Source: Hespellia stercorisuis DSM 15480 (GTDB lineage Bacteria; Bacillota; Clostridia; Lachnospirales; Lachnospiraceae). From it: a DNA stretch of 34,799 bases. The position numbers and the translations under genes are program-made. The stretch is from positions 1-34,799 of the forward strand of contig NZ_FQZY01000044.1 of NCBI RefSeq assembly GCF_900142165.1. The letters run 5' to 3'. This document shows, piece after piece, positions 23,681 through 33,339 of this stretch (position 1 is the stretch's first letter; each line of letters starts with the position of its first letter). Below the pieces are notes generated by a model. That model was not told where the DNA came from and did no database searches. It saw nothing but the letters and a program-made list of their open reading frames with translations.

Positions 23681-23932
23681 GAAGTTCTGCGGGACCAAAC
23701 CGGACCGCTATCGTCCTGTTCCGTTCCGCAGAATCTATTTTCGAGGAGTGAGGAAGTTCTTCGAGACTAAACTCGATAGGACCTCGCTAAGTTCCGAAGA
23801 ACAGTCTTCGCACTAAGTTCGTGAACCACCTCACTAAGTTTCACTGAAGTTCTTCGAGACTAAGCTCGATAGGACCTCGCTAAGTTCCGAAGAACAGTCT
23901 TCGCACTAAGTTCGTGAACTACCTCACTAAGT
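23681..23932 (-). repeat. Two 87-bp direct repeats plus a diverged copy between dnaK and dnaJ
   Basis: Units at 23753-23839 and 23846-23932 are near identical (two mismatches, spaced 93 bp). Each contains the inverted repeat GTTCTTCG...CGAAGAAC and a hairpin CGAAGA-ACAG-TCTTCG. A shorter third unit at 23681-23734 keeps the same opening and the outer stem, but with a paired T-A to G-C change in it. On the minus strand the motif AACTTAG(T/C)G recurs several times. The block begins 4 bases after the dnaK stop. Confidence 0.85.
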
Positions 23933-23935
23933 GCT

Positions 23936-25894
<1,959 letters not shown>

Positions 25895-25895
25895 C

Positions 25896-25941
25896 TAAAA
25901 AGTTCTTCCGGACCTGGCTCTATAATACTTTGTCAAGAACT
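25896..25941 (-). terminator. Intercistronic hairpin between grpE and dnaK
   Basis: AGTTCTT (25901-25907) pairs with AAGAACT (25935-25941) over a 27-base loop and is followed on the minus strand by five T residues. It begins 6 bases after the grpE stop. Probably a partial terminator or a processing point that sets the ratio of hrcA-grpE to dnaK mRNA. Confidence 0.5.
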
Positions 25942-25946
25942 CTGTG

Positions 25947-26654
25947 TCAGTTTGCTACCTTCACCATACTGTGTCTCACAACACTGTCACGGTACATATA
26001 CCCCTTCAGCAGTTCTTCCGCCACAACGTTTTCCCCAAGACTTTCATCCTCCACATGCATCACCGCATTGTGGAAATCCGGGTTGAACTCCTGTCCGACT
26101 GCCTCGATCGGTTTTACCTCCAGGCCTTCCAGCGTTGTCATCAGCTGTTTGTAAATCTTCTCCATGCCTTCCATGAACGGGTGTCCCTTTTCTTCCTCTG
26201 CCACCGCATCCAGACCTCGCTCAAAATTATCTACCACCGGAAGGATCTTTTCTATAATATCCTTGGCTCCGACTTCGTACATCTGTGTCTTTTCTTTTTC
26301 TGTGCGTTTCCGGAAATTGTCAAACTCTGCCATCTGACGTGTGAGCCGATCGTTAAGTTCCTCGATCTTCTCATCTTTTTTGTCTTTCTTATTCTTCTTG
26401 CCAAATAATTTAGATTTTTTCTCCGGCTTTTCTTCCGAATCAGTCTCTTCAGACACATCGGATTCTTCTGATTCAGCCGTGGCCTCTGCTGTTTCCTCAG
26501 CGGTTTCCTCTGCTGCTGCCACTGTGTCTTTTGCATCCCCGTCTGTATTCTCTGTCATATCCTCTGTCTGCTGTTCTTCCTGCTCTGCTGCCTTGGCTTT
26601 TGCCTCCTCCACAGCTTCTCTGACCATGTCTTCTTTACTCATATTGTTATCCAT
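25947..26654 (-). CDS. grpE: Nucleotide exchange factor GrpE
   Basis: This 235-residue protein drives ADP release from DnaK. The first 95 residues are a very acidic, low-complexity tail rich in Glu, Thr and Ala (runs such as AAAEETAEETAEATAE), followed by a Lys-rich patch. The long coiled coil (about 96-150: LNDRLTRQMAEFDNFRKRTEKEK) and the C-terminal beta domain follow, with the GrpE signature near FNPDFHNAVMHVEDESL and NVVAEELLKGYMYRDSVVRHSMVKVA. The acidic extension is longer than in the E. coli protein but common in Clostridia. It follows hrcA by 14 bases, with AAAGGTGAC before the start. Secure. Confidence 0.96.
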   Translation of the reverse strand: MDNNMSKEDMVREAVEEAKAKAAEQEEQQTEDMTENTDGDAKDTVAAAEETAEETAEATAESEESDVSEETDSEEKPEKKSKLFGKKNKKDKKDEKIEELNDRLTRQMAEFDNFRKRTEKEKTQMYEVGAKDIIEKILPVVDNFERGLDAVAEEEKGHPFMEGMEKIYKQLMTTLEGLEVKPIEAVGQEFNPDFHNAVMHVEDESLGENVVAEELLKGYMYRDSVVRHSMVKVAN

Positions 26655-26668
26655 TGGCCGTCACCTTT

Positions 26669-27724
26669 CTATTCTCTTTTATTTGGTTCTTTATCATAAA
26701 TCGCATCCAATTCTATCTGCAGCTTCTTCAGCGATTTCATAACATGTTCATAATCCATTCGCTTCGGTCCGATGATACCGATGGTACCCTTCATTCCTTC
26801 GCCTAATTCATACGTCGCAGTCACGACGCTGCAATCCTTCATGGTCTTCACCGGAGTTTCTTCTCCGATATATACCTGGATTCCGTTGTGTGCCTCGCTC
26901 GACAGCGTCTCTGTGACCAATTCTGCCAGCTGCTGCTTTTCCTCAAATGCACTGATAATTTCCTGTGCACTCTGGTTGTCACTCAGCTCCGGATACTTGA
27001 AGATGTTCGTCGCACCACTGGTGTAGATTTCCATGTCGTCTTCCACGTGAATGGCTTCTGCCACCGCGTCAAGTACTTCTCCTACCACCTCACTGTGAAT
27101 GCCTGCCTGCTCCTTCAGTCTCGCAATCAGGCCAAGATTAATTGCCTCGATCGACATTCCGTTCAGAGTATTGTTCAGCAGAAGATTCAGCTTCAGAAGA
27201 TTCTCATTGCCAAGCTCTTCGCCCACACTGATCATCTTGTTTTTAATCACATTGCCGCCCATAACAATCACGGCTACAATGTGCTCCTCATCCACCTGAG
27301 ACAGCTGAATAAACTTCAGCGTATTCCTGCTGTTCATCGGCGCCGATATCATAGTCGCATAATTCGTGTTGTTCGCCAGCACCTTTGCAGCCTGCTTGAG
27401 AATCTTCTCCATCTTATCCGCTTTCTCCAGCATAGACTCCCGGAGGTCATCGATCTCCTGCTCCTTATCTTCCATCAGCATATTCACATATAAGCGGTAC
27501 CCCTGATCCGACGGGATTCGTCCCGCCGAGGTGTGAGGCTGAAGTATATAGCCCAGATCCTCCAGATCCGACATCTCATTACGAATTGTCGCGGAACTCA
27601 GGTTTAACTCTGTGTATTTTGAAAGGGTTCTGGAACCAACCGGCTCTCCGGTCTCCAAATAGTTCTTAATGATTGCCTTGAGTATGATTAACTTTCTCTC
27701 GCTCAGGTTGTAATCCTTCGCCAT
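26669..27724 (-). CDS. hrcA: Heat-inducible repressor HrcA
   Basis: This 351-residue repressor binds CIRCE operators and is kept active by GroEL. The N-terminal winged helix (residues 1-75) reads ERKLIILKAIIKNYLETGEPVGS then SATIRNEMSDLEDLGYI and HTSAGRIPSDQGYRLYV, all family hallmarks. A GAF-like dimer domain follows, with a late KGTIGIIGPKRMDYEHVM motif. The ribosome binding site is AAGGAGG. It is the first gene of hrcA-grpE-dnaK-dnaJ and lies directly behind its own CIRCE operator, so it is autoregulated. Secure. Confidence 0.97.
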   Translation of the reverse strand: MAKDYNLSERKLIILKAIIKNYLETGEPVGSRTLSKYTELNLSSATIRNEMSDLEDLGYILQPHTSAGRIPSDQGYRLYVNMLMEDKEQEIDDLRESMLEKADKMEKILKQAAKVLANNTNYATMISAPMNSRNTLKFIQLSQVDEEHIVAVIVMGGNVIKNKMISVGEELGNENLLKLNLLLNNTLNGMSIEAINLGLIARLKEQAGIHSEVVGEVLDAVAEAIHVEDDMEIYTSGATNIFKYPELSDNQSAQEIISAFEEKQQLAELVTETLSSEAHNGIQVYIGEETPVKTMKDCSVVTATYELGEGMKGTIGIIGPKRMDYEHVMKSLKKLQIELDAIYDKEPNKRE

Positions 27725-27754
27725 TCTTCAACCTCCTTACCAGTTTTTCCTTTA

Positions 27755-27781
27755 TTAGCACTCGATATATTTGAGTGCTAA
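27755..27781. promoter_or_regulatory. CIRCE operator
   Basis: TTAGCACTC, 9-base spacer, GAGTGCTAA: a perfect match to the CIRCE consensus. It lies between the hrcA promoter and start codon, where HrcA blocks transcription. Confidence 0.97.
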
Positions 27782-27795
27782 CACCTTACGTTATT

Positions 27796-27824
27796 AAGAT
27801 ATCACTCCACTTTTCATTTGTCAA
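27796..27824 (-). promoter_or_regulatory. hrcA operon promoter
   Basis: TTGACA (27819-27824), 17-bp spacer, TATCTT (27796-27801), with CIRCE 15 bases downstream of the -10 box. Confidence 0.88.
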
Positions 27825-28052
27825 CCATGTTTAGACTTTTTTTATATTCTTATTCTTAATTTTTGCGTTCCTGTTTTTCCGTACTTCACACCTTATGCCA
27901 ACTCTGTATTACAGTCTGCTCTCATGCCGTATGTCCGCCGCGCTGCAGCGTGCAAAAGCGTATTTGGCGCATATCTTGACAGCAGGTGTCAAGCTTGCGT
28001 GTGAACAGAAACGTAAGACTGCCTGCAGGCGGTGAAATCATCACTGTATTGA
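27825..28052. other. Gap between hrcA and chromate transporter genes
   Basis: No gene is seen here. It contains the inverted repeat CTTGACA-GCAGG-TGTCAAG (27975-27993), an operator-like site, and the left arm of a second repeat, CTGCCTGCA (28019-28027), whose right arm TGCAGGCAG (28061-28069) falls inside the spacer of the chromate transporter promoter. Confidence 0.5.
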
Positions 28053-28081
28053 TTGATATTTGCAGGCAGAGAGTATATACT
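28053..28081 (+). promoter_or_regulatory. Promoter of the chromate transporter pair
   Basis: TTGATA (28053-28058), 17-bp spacer, TATACT (28076-28081) on the plus strand. The right arm of an inverted repeat (TGCAGGCAG) lies between the boxes, suggesting repressor control. Confidence 0.75.
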
Positions 28082-28155
28082 AATGCGTGAAGTCCAGTCC
28101 ATGCAGATATACCAGGATTGCACCGGTACTGGATCAGAACAATGCCAGAACAGGA

Positions 28156-28200
28156 CCTGCGCAGTGCCGGAGCAGAACCAGAGCTGATCCTGCGCAGTGC
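28156..28200 (+). repeat. Short direct repeat in the leader of the chromate transporter mRNA
   Basis: CCTGCGCAGTGC occurs at 28156-28167 and again at 28189-28200 (33-bp period), within a degenerate CAGAAC-rich stretch just before the ribosome binding site. Confidence 0.6.
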
Positions 28201-28226
28201 AGACAACACACAAGGAGCTACTTATT

Positions 28227-28784
28227 ATGATGAAAAAATTATGGGAATTATATGTAAGTTTTTTTAAAATAGGAATTCTTACATTCGGAGGCGGTCTCGC
28301 AATGCTCCCTATGTTAAAAAGAGAAGTCGTCGATAAATACAAATGGACCACCGAGGAAGAGATGCTGGATATCTATGCGATCGGCCAGTGTACCCCCGGT
28401 ATCATCGCTGTGAATACCGCCACCTACATTGGTTTCCAGCAGGCCGGAGTCCTGGGCGGGATCATCGCCACTCTGGGGGAGGTGACGCCTTCTATCATTA
28501 TTATTCTACTGATTGCATCCGCACTGAAAGAATATATGGACACACCGGTACTGCTCCACGCATTCGCCGGAATCCGCGTTGTCGTCTGTGCTTTGATGTT
28601 GGACACCGTTGTGATGATGGCGCGTAAGGGAATCAAGGATAAGATTGGCGTCTTTTTATTTCTGGCTGCTTTTCTTCTGGCCACCTTCTCCCCGATCCCA
28701 ACAGCTCTCGTCATCGTTCTCGCCGCGGTTTTCGGTGTCATCTATGCACGATTTCGCAGTAAAAAGGGAGGTGACAGGTCATGA
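28227..28784 (+). CDS. Chromate transporter family protein, first half
   Basis: This 185-residue membrane protein of the CHR family is the short-chain type, in which two adjacent genes each encode about six transmembrane segments. The conserved opening is FFKIGILTFGGGLAMLPML, and IGQCTPGIIAVNTATYIGFQQAGVLGG carries the family TPGP-like motif as TPGI. Four or five more hydrophobic segments follow. The start at 28227 lies nine bases after AAGGAG; an upstream in-frame start would place the binding site inside the gene. It overlaps the next gene by four bases (ATGA). Family members export chromate in some bacteria, but in anaerobes the true anion is usually untested. Confidence 0.88.
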   Translation: MMKKLWELYVSFFKIGILTFGGGLAMLPMLKREVVDKYKWTTEEEMLDIYAIGQCTPGIIAVNTATYIGFQQAGVLGGIIATLGEVTPSIIIILLIASALKEYMDTPVLLHAFAGIRVVVCALMLDTVVMMARKGIKDKIGVFLFLAAFLLATFSPIPTALVIVLAAVFGVIYARFRSKKGGDRS

Positions 28785-29335
28785 TCTATCTCCATCTGTT
28801 TTATGAGTTTTTTAAAATCGGACTTTTCTCCGTCGGCGGCGGCATGGCCACCATTCCGTTTCTTCTGGATCTAACCACACGATATGACTGGTTTACCACC
28901 GGTGAATTCGGCAACATGGTCGCCATCAGCCAGAGTACCCCCGGTCCGGTCGGAATCAACATGGCTACCTACGCGGGTTTTCAGGCTGCCGGAATCTCCG
29001 GCTCGCTCCTGGCAACCTTATCTCTTGTTCTGCCGGCGCTCGTCATCATCATGGTCATCGCCAAATTCATGAAGAATTTCAGTGACAATCCAATTGTCAA
29101 GGCCGCCTTTGACGGAATCCGGCCGACCGTTGCGGCACTGATTCTGTACGCTGTTCTGGAGCTGTGCAAAATCTCTCTCTTCACCGTCACGGGCACCACT
29201 TACATTCCGGCATATGCCAACATCATCATCTGCATTGTCTTCTTCGGACTTCTTCAGATGAAGCAATTAAAAAGGATCCACCCTCTTGTGTGGATCCTTG
29301 CCGGTGCAATTCTCGGAGTTGTCTTTAAACTCTAA
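28781..29335 (+). CDS. Chromate transporter family protein, second half
   Basis: This 184-residue partner of the preceding gene is homologous to it. Matching motifs are FFKIGLFSVGGGMATIPFL and ISQSTPGPVGINMATYAGFQAAGISGS, here with a full TPGP. It starts in an ATGA overlap with the first gene after GGAGGTGA, so the two are made in equal amounts and probably form a heterodimer. The last coding part holds an inverted repeat that seems to be the terminator of the convergent TraX-like gene. The final residues KRIHPLVWILAGAILGVVFKL form the last membrane segment. Confidence 0.88.
   Translation: MIYLHLFYEFFKIGLFSVGGGMATIPFLLDLTTRYDWFTTGEFGNMVAISQSTPGPVGINMATYAGFQAAGISGSLLATLSLVLPALVIIMVIAKFMKNFSDNPIVKAAFDGIRPTVAALILYAVLELCKISLFTVTGTTYIPAYANIIICIVFFGLLQMKQLKRIHPLVWILAGAILGVVFKL
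29267..29299 (-). terminator. Terminator of the TraX-like gene, inside the convergent gene
   Basis: AAGGATCCAC (29272-29281) pairs with GTGGATCCTT (29290-29299) and is followed on the minus strand by TTTTT. It lies within the 3' coding end of the second chromate transporter gene, 47 bases past the TraX-like stop. Confidence 0.7.
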
Positions 29336-29345
29336 CCGCAATTTG

Positions 29346-30086
29346 CTACAGGTGCATAAACCGAATTACAGCATATAGTATCAGCAAATGTACCGGATAG
29401 AATAAATAGAAGAAATATTTCATCTGAAATCCCCGTTTTCCGTTGTATAAGTAAATCAATACGAATGCAGCGGAGGCGGGGATTTCCCACAGAAAGGACA
29501 ACGCTCCCAGGACGCACTGGAGCAGGCGGTTGTTTCTGCTGAGATATAAAATCACAATGCAGATCACACCCCTGTAATCGTAATCTGTCTTCAGGAAATA
29601 CGCCAGTGCCATTCCACCGGAAACACACAGCAGGTAAGCAGCCATCTGTGCCACGGAATACATGGACAGCCTGCATTCGATATAGCGAAGCCCCGCCAAC
29701 ACCAGAAGACCGATCAGCAGTGTCAGAAACACATTCTGGTGCTCATTATACAGACTCGGATCTCTCGTCAGTGCCAGATCAAATGGAATTTCTGAAATAA
29801 CCGCAAAAATTCCGAGACGCAACGCATATTTTTTTACATCGTGGGTGTGAAGAAAACCTTCCACCAATAAGAAGCAGAAAATAGGAAATGATATCCTGCC
29901 GATTTTTCTCAGAATCTGATAGATCAAAAACATGTGCGGATCCTGTGTCTGAATCAGAATACGAAGCACGATCGTCGCTCCGATGTGATCGATAAGCATG
30001 GTGATGATCGCGATCATTTTCAATGTGCTTCCTGACAGACCGATTTTGTCTCTCAGCTGACTGCCTGTATTTTCTGTCACTTCCAT
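29346..30086 (-). CDS. TraX-family integral membrane protein
   Basis: This 246-residue multi-pass membrane protein resembles the TraX family (Pfam PF05857), named after the F-plasmid protein that acetylates pilin; chromosomal members in Firmicutes are of unknown function. It begins with a hydrophilic stretch of about 17 residues. SGSTLKMIAIITMLIDHIGA and GRISFPIFCFLLVEGFLHTHDV, typical of the family, follow, then EIPFDLAL and six or so further hydrophobic helices. It ends QMKYFFYLFYPVHLLILYAVI. The start follows CAGGAGGCG. It is downstream of hemW and convergent with the chromate transporter pair. No pilus genes are nearby, so a conjugation role is not supported. Confidence 0.85.
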   Translation of the reverse strand: MEVTENTGSQLRDKIGLSGSTLKMIAIITMLIDHIGATIVLRILIQTQDPHMFLIYQILRKIGRISFPIFCFLLVEGFLHTHDVKKYALRLGIFAVISEIPFDLALTRDPSLYNEHQNVFLTLLIGLLVLAGLRYIECRLSMYSVAQMAAYLLCVSGGMALAYFLKTDYDYRGVICIVILYLSRNNRLLQCVLGALSFLWEIPASAAFVLIYLYNGKRGFQMKYFFYLFYPVHLLILYAVIRFMHL

Positions 30087-30109
30087 CTTTTTTCTCGCCT
30101 CCTGCGTTT

Positions 30110-30215
30110 TATCTGATCTATCTCTGTAAAATTTATGGCTCTCCGATTGATATACATTTGATTTATCACTATTCGATTTATGTGCATCTGATTTGCCGCC
30201 ATCTGATTTGCTGTT
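30110..30215 (-). repeat. Degenerate 15-nt tandem repeats after hemW
   Basis: On the minus strand units resembling CAAATCAGATGGCGG recur about seven times with a 15-base period, decaying away from hemW. The multiple of three suggests descent from a coding-like repeat, but stops interrupt all frames. Confidence 0.5.
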
Positions 30216-30229
30216 GCCTCAGCAGGAGC

Positions 30230-31474
30230 TTACAGCAGAAACTGGCTCATCACATAATTACTGATGTCAACTCCGCGCTCTGTCAGACAGATTCTTTCGT
30301 CCTTCACACGGAGAAGTCCTTCTTTTTCCATAGTCGACAGGACTCTGCCGTACACATCCTGCACGGTTTTTCCAAATTGCGCTTCAAACTCCGGAATTGA
30401 AACGCCTCTCATCTCACGCAGGCCAAGAAACATGGTCTCCTCCATCTGTGCCTGCACATCCAAAGTTTCCCGTTCTGTCACAATCTTCTCGATCCGCTCT
30501 GACGCATTCTGTTCTGACACACTTTTGATTGCCGCCGTCTGTCCCGACACACTTTTGATTGGCGCCGATTCTGCACCTTTCCTGCCACTGCAGTTTTCTT
30601 GTGCGAGCAGTCTGATGTATTCCGCCACGTCACGTATGTGGGAAAACCGCTGGTTGTTCACCAGCGAGGCCGCCCCTACTCCGATTCCAAGGTAATCGGT
30701 GCGCTCCCAATAGCCTTTGTTGTGCCTGCATTCAAATCCTGGTTTCGCATAATTTGATATCTCGTAGCGCTCATACCCGGACTTTTCCAGAAAACGCCGG
30801 GTGAGGTCATAAATTTCCCGCTCCTCGTCCTCCGACGGAAGTCCTTCTCCGCCCTCTCCGTACCGGGCATAAAACGGAGTCCCCTCCTCCACGATCAGGC
30901 TGTATGCCGAAATATGCTCTGGATTCATGGACACCGCCTTCTCCAGTGTCCCACGCCAGCTCTCCACAGTCTGTCCGGGGATTGCAGAAATCAGATCCAT
31001 ATTGATATTTTGAAATCCCACTTTTCTCGCCAGCGCATACGTCGTCTCAAAATCCGCAAATGTGTGGATTCTTCCCAGCATTTTAAGCTCCCGGTCATTG
31101 ACAGACTGTAGTCCGATACTGAGCCTGTTGATTCCAGCTTCACGATAAGTACGTAGTTTCCCCTCTGTCACGGTTCCTGGATTCATCTCGATTGTGATTT
31201 CCGCATCCCGAGCCAGCCGGAAGCTTTCCCGCATCGCACGAAAAATAACAACGATCTGCTCTTCAGTCAGGATGGATGGGGTTCCACCGCCAAAAAACAC
31301 CGTTGTTATGATCCGGTCATGATACATTTCTCCACAGGCACGTACCTCTGCTGTGAGAGCCTCGACGTAACGCCGGATAGTTCCGGCGTCCGAAGGCCCG
31401 GACAGGAAATCACAGTACGCACACTTGCTGACACAAAATGGGATGTGAATATATAGCTCCATCTGTTTTCCCAT
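30230..31474 (-). CDS. hemW: Radical SAM coproporphyrinogen III oxidase-like / heme chaperone HemW
   Basis: This protein of about 414 residues starts MGKQMELYIHIPFCVSKCAYCDF, with the radical SAM cluster motif CxxxCxxC. FFGGGTPS, IEMNPGT, RLSIGLQS and NMDLISAIPGQT follow; all are typical of the HemN/HemW group. It lies next to lepA as in many Firmicutes, which favours HemW (heme insertion) over the anaerobic oxidase HemN. The start is uncertain: ATG at 31492, overlapping the lepA stop, 31474 or 31462 are possible, none with a strong binding site. An extra segment at about residues 295-330 holds a near-exact 10-residue repeat (SAPIKSVSGQ, TAAIKSVSEQ) not expected in the family. A winged helix-like HemN_C domain follows. 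Confidence 0.93.
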   Translation of the reverse strand: MGKQMELYIHIPFCVSKCAYCDFLSGPSDAGTIRRYVEALTAEVRACGEMYHDRIITTVFFGGGTPSILTEEQIVVIFRAMRESFRLARDAEITIEMNPGTVTEGKLRTYREAGINRLSIGLQSVNDRELKMLGRIHTFADFETTYALARKVGFQNINMDLISAIPGQTVESWRGTLEKAVSMNPEHISAYSLIVEEGTPFYARYGEGGEGLPSEDEEREIYDLTRRFLEKSGYERYEISNYAKPGFECRHNKGYWERTDYLGIGVGAASLVNNQRFSHIRDVAEYIRLLAQENCSGRKGAESAPIKSVSGQTAAIKSVSEQNASERIEKIVTERETLDVQAQMEETMFLGLREMRGVSIPEFEAQFGKTVQDVYGRVLSTMEKEGLLRVKDERICLTERGVDISNYVMSQFLL

Positions 31475-31481
31475 ATTCTCA

Positions 31482-33296
31482 CTACTTATCATCTAATTTT
31501 AATACACTCATAAATGCACTCTGTGGAATCTCTACATTGCCGACCTGGCGCATTCTCTTCTTTCCTTCTTTTTGTTTCTCAAGCAGCTTTCTCTTACGCG
31601 TGATATCGCCGCCATAACATTTGGCCAGAACGTCCTTACGCATGGCTTTGACCGTCTCACGGGCAATGATCTTGCTGCCGACTGCCGCCTGGATCGGGAT
31701 CTCGAAGAGCTGTCTCGGAATCTCTTCCTTCAGCTTCTCACACATCTTTCTCCCGCGCTCATAAGCAGTTCCCGCATGTACAATAAAGGACAGGGCATCC
31801 ACCTCTTCCTTGTTGATCAGGATATCCAGCTTCACAAGCTCAGACCGCTCATAGCCGAGCATCTCATAATCAAACGAAGCATACCCTCTGGAACGGGATT
31901 TCAGCGCGTCAAAGAAATCGTAAATAATCTCATTCAGCGGAAGATGGTAGCGCAGAACCGCGCGGGTCTCCTCAATGTACTCCATACCCTGATAAATTCC
32001 GCGCCGCTCCTGGCACAGATCCATGATTGCACCGATAAATTCCGCTGTCACCATGATCTCCGCCTTAACCATAGGCTCCTCCATGTAATCGATCTCTGAC
32101 GGATCCGGCAGGTTCGACGGGTTGGTCAGTTCGATCACATCTCCGTTGGTCTTGTATACCTTATAGATAACGCCCGGTGCGGTCGTCACTAGATCCAGAT
32201 TGTACTCGCGCTCCAGCCGCTCCTGGATAATCTCGAGATGCAGCAGTCCGAGGAATCCGCATCGGAATCCAAACCCCAGCGCAATGGAGGTCTCCGCCTC
32301 AAACTGCAGAGAGGCATCGTTTAGCTGCAGTTTCTCGAGTGCATCCCGCAAATCCGGATATTTTGCACCATCTGCCGGATACAATCCGCAGTACACCATC
32401 GGATTTACTTTTTTGTATCCCGGCAGCGGTTCACTGCAGGGATTCTGCGCATCCGTCACGGTATCACCGACACGGGTGTCCTTCACATTTTTCAGACTTG
32501 CGGTGATATAGCCTACCATACCTGCACTCAGCTCGTCCGCCGGAATAAACTGACCGGCTCCGAAATAACCGACCTCCACAACCTCCGCTTCTGCCCCTGT
32601 CGCCATCATGCGGATCTGGGTTCCTTTTTTTACTCTGCCTTCCTTGATGCGGCAGAACACGATGACACCCTTATAGGAATCATACAGTGAATCAAAAATC
32701 AGTGCCTGCAGCGGTGCGTTTGCGTCCCCCTGCGGTGCCGGAATCTTTTTGACGATCTGCTCCAGCACTTCCTCGATGTTCAATCCCGTCTTCGCCGAAA
32801 TCAGTGGTGCATCCGCCGCCTCAATTCCGATCACGTCCTCGATTTCCTCGATGACACGCCCCGGATCGGCGCTTGGCAGGTCAATCTTGTTGATGACCGG
32901 CATGACATCCAGATCGTGATCCAACGCCAGATAGACGTTCGCCAGCGTCTGTGCCTCCACGCCCTGGGCGGCATCCACCACGAGAATCGCTCCGTCACAG
33001 GCCGCGAGACTCCGGGATACCTCATAGTTAAAATCCACATGTCCAGGGGTATCTATCAGATTGAACACATATTCCTCCCCGTCCTGTGCATTGTATACGA
33101 TTCTCACGCTCTGGGCTTTGATGGTGATTCCACGTTCCCGCTCCAGTTCCATGTTGTCCAGCACCTGCGCCTGCATCTCACGGCTCGTGAGCAGTCCCGT
33201 CTTCTCGATAATCCGGTCTGCAAGTGTAGATTTGCCGTGATCGATATGTGCGATAATACAAAAATTACGAATCTTACTCTGATCTATTGTAGCCAA
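31482..33296 (-). CDS. lepA: Elongation factor 4 / LepA
   Basis: This 604-residue ribosome-associated GTPase matches full-length LepA. The GTPase motifs are [13 protein letters not shown] (G1), RGITIKAQ (G2), DTPGHVDF (G3) and [10 protein letters not shown] (G4). EF-G-like domains II, III and V follow, then the LepA-specific C-terminal domain near [39 protein letters not shown] read in parts. The start codon is TTG at 33296, seven bases after GGAGG, so translation is probably modest. It ends 7 bases before the hemW start chosen here; a longer hemW start would overlap it. Secure. Confidence 0.97.
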   Translation of the reverse strand: MATIDQSKIRNFCIIAHIDHGKSTLADRIIEKTGLLTSREMQAQVLDNMELERERGITIKAQSVRIVYNAQDGEEYVFNLIDTPGHVDFNYEVSRSLAACDGAILVVDAAQGVEAQTLANVYLALDHDLDVMPVINKIDLPSADPGRVIEEIEDVIGIEAADAPLISAKTGLNIEEVLEQIVKKIPAPQGDANAPLQALIFDSLYDSYKGVIVFCRIKEGRVKKGTQIRMMATGAEAEVVEVGYFGAGQFIPADELSAGMVGYITASLKNVKDTRVGDTVTDAQNPCSEPLPGYKKVNPMVYCGLYPADGAKYPDLRDALEKLQLNDASLQFEAETSIALGFGFRCGFLGLLHLEIIQERLEREYNLDLVTTAPGVIYKVYKTNGDVIELTNPSNLPDPSEIDYMEEPMVKAEIMVTAEFIGAIMDLCQERRGIYQGMEYIEETRAVLRYHLPLNEIIYDFFDALKSRSRGYASFDYEMLGYERSELVKLDILINKEEVDALSFIVHAGTAYERGRKMCEKLKEEIPRQLFEIPIQAAVGSKIIARETVKAMRKDVLAKCYGGDITRKRKLLEKQKEGKKRMRQVGNVEIPQSAFMSVLKLDDK

Positions 33297-33339
33297 TTTA
33301 CTTCCTCCTACTGCTCAAATTACATTCTTTCCTATTCTA

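Noticed and set aside
23753-23932. CRISPR array in the dnaK-dnaJ gap
   Set aside because: Only two long near-identical units with a 6-base separation; no short repeats with unique spacers and no cas genes.
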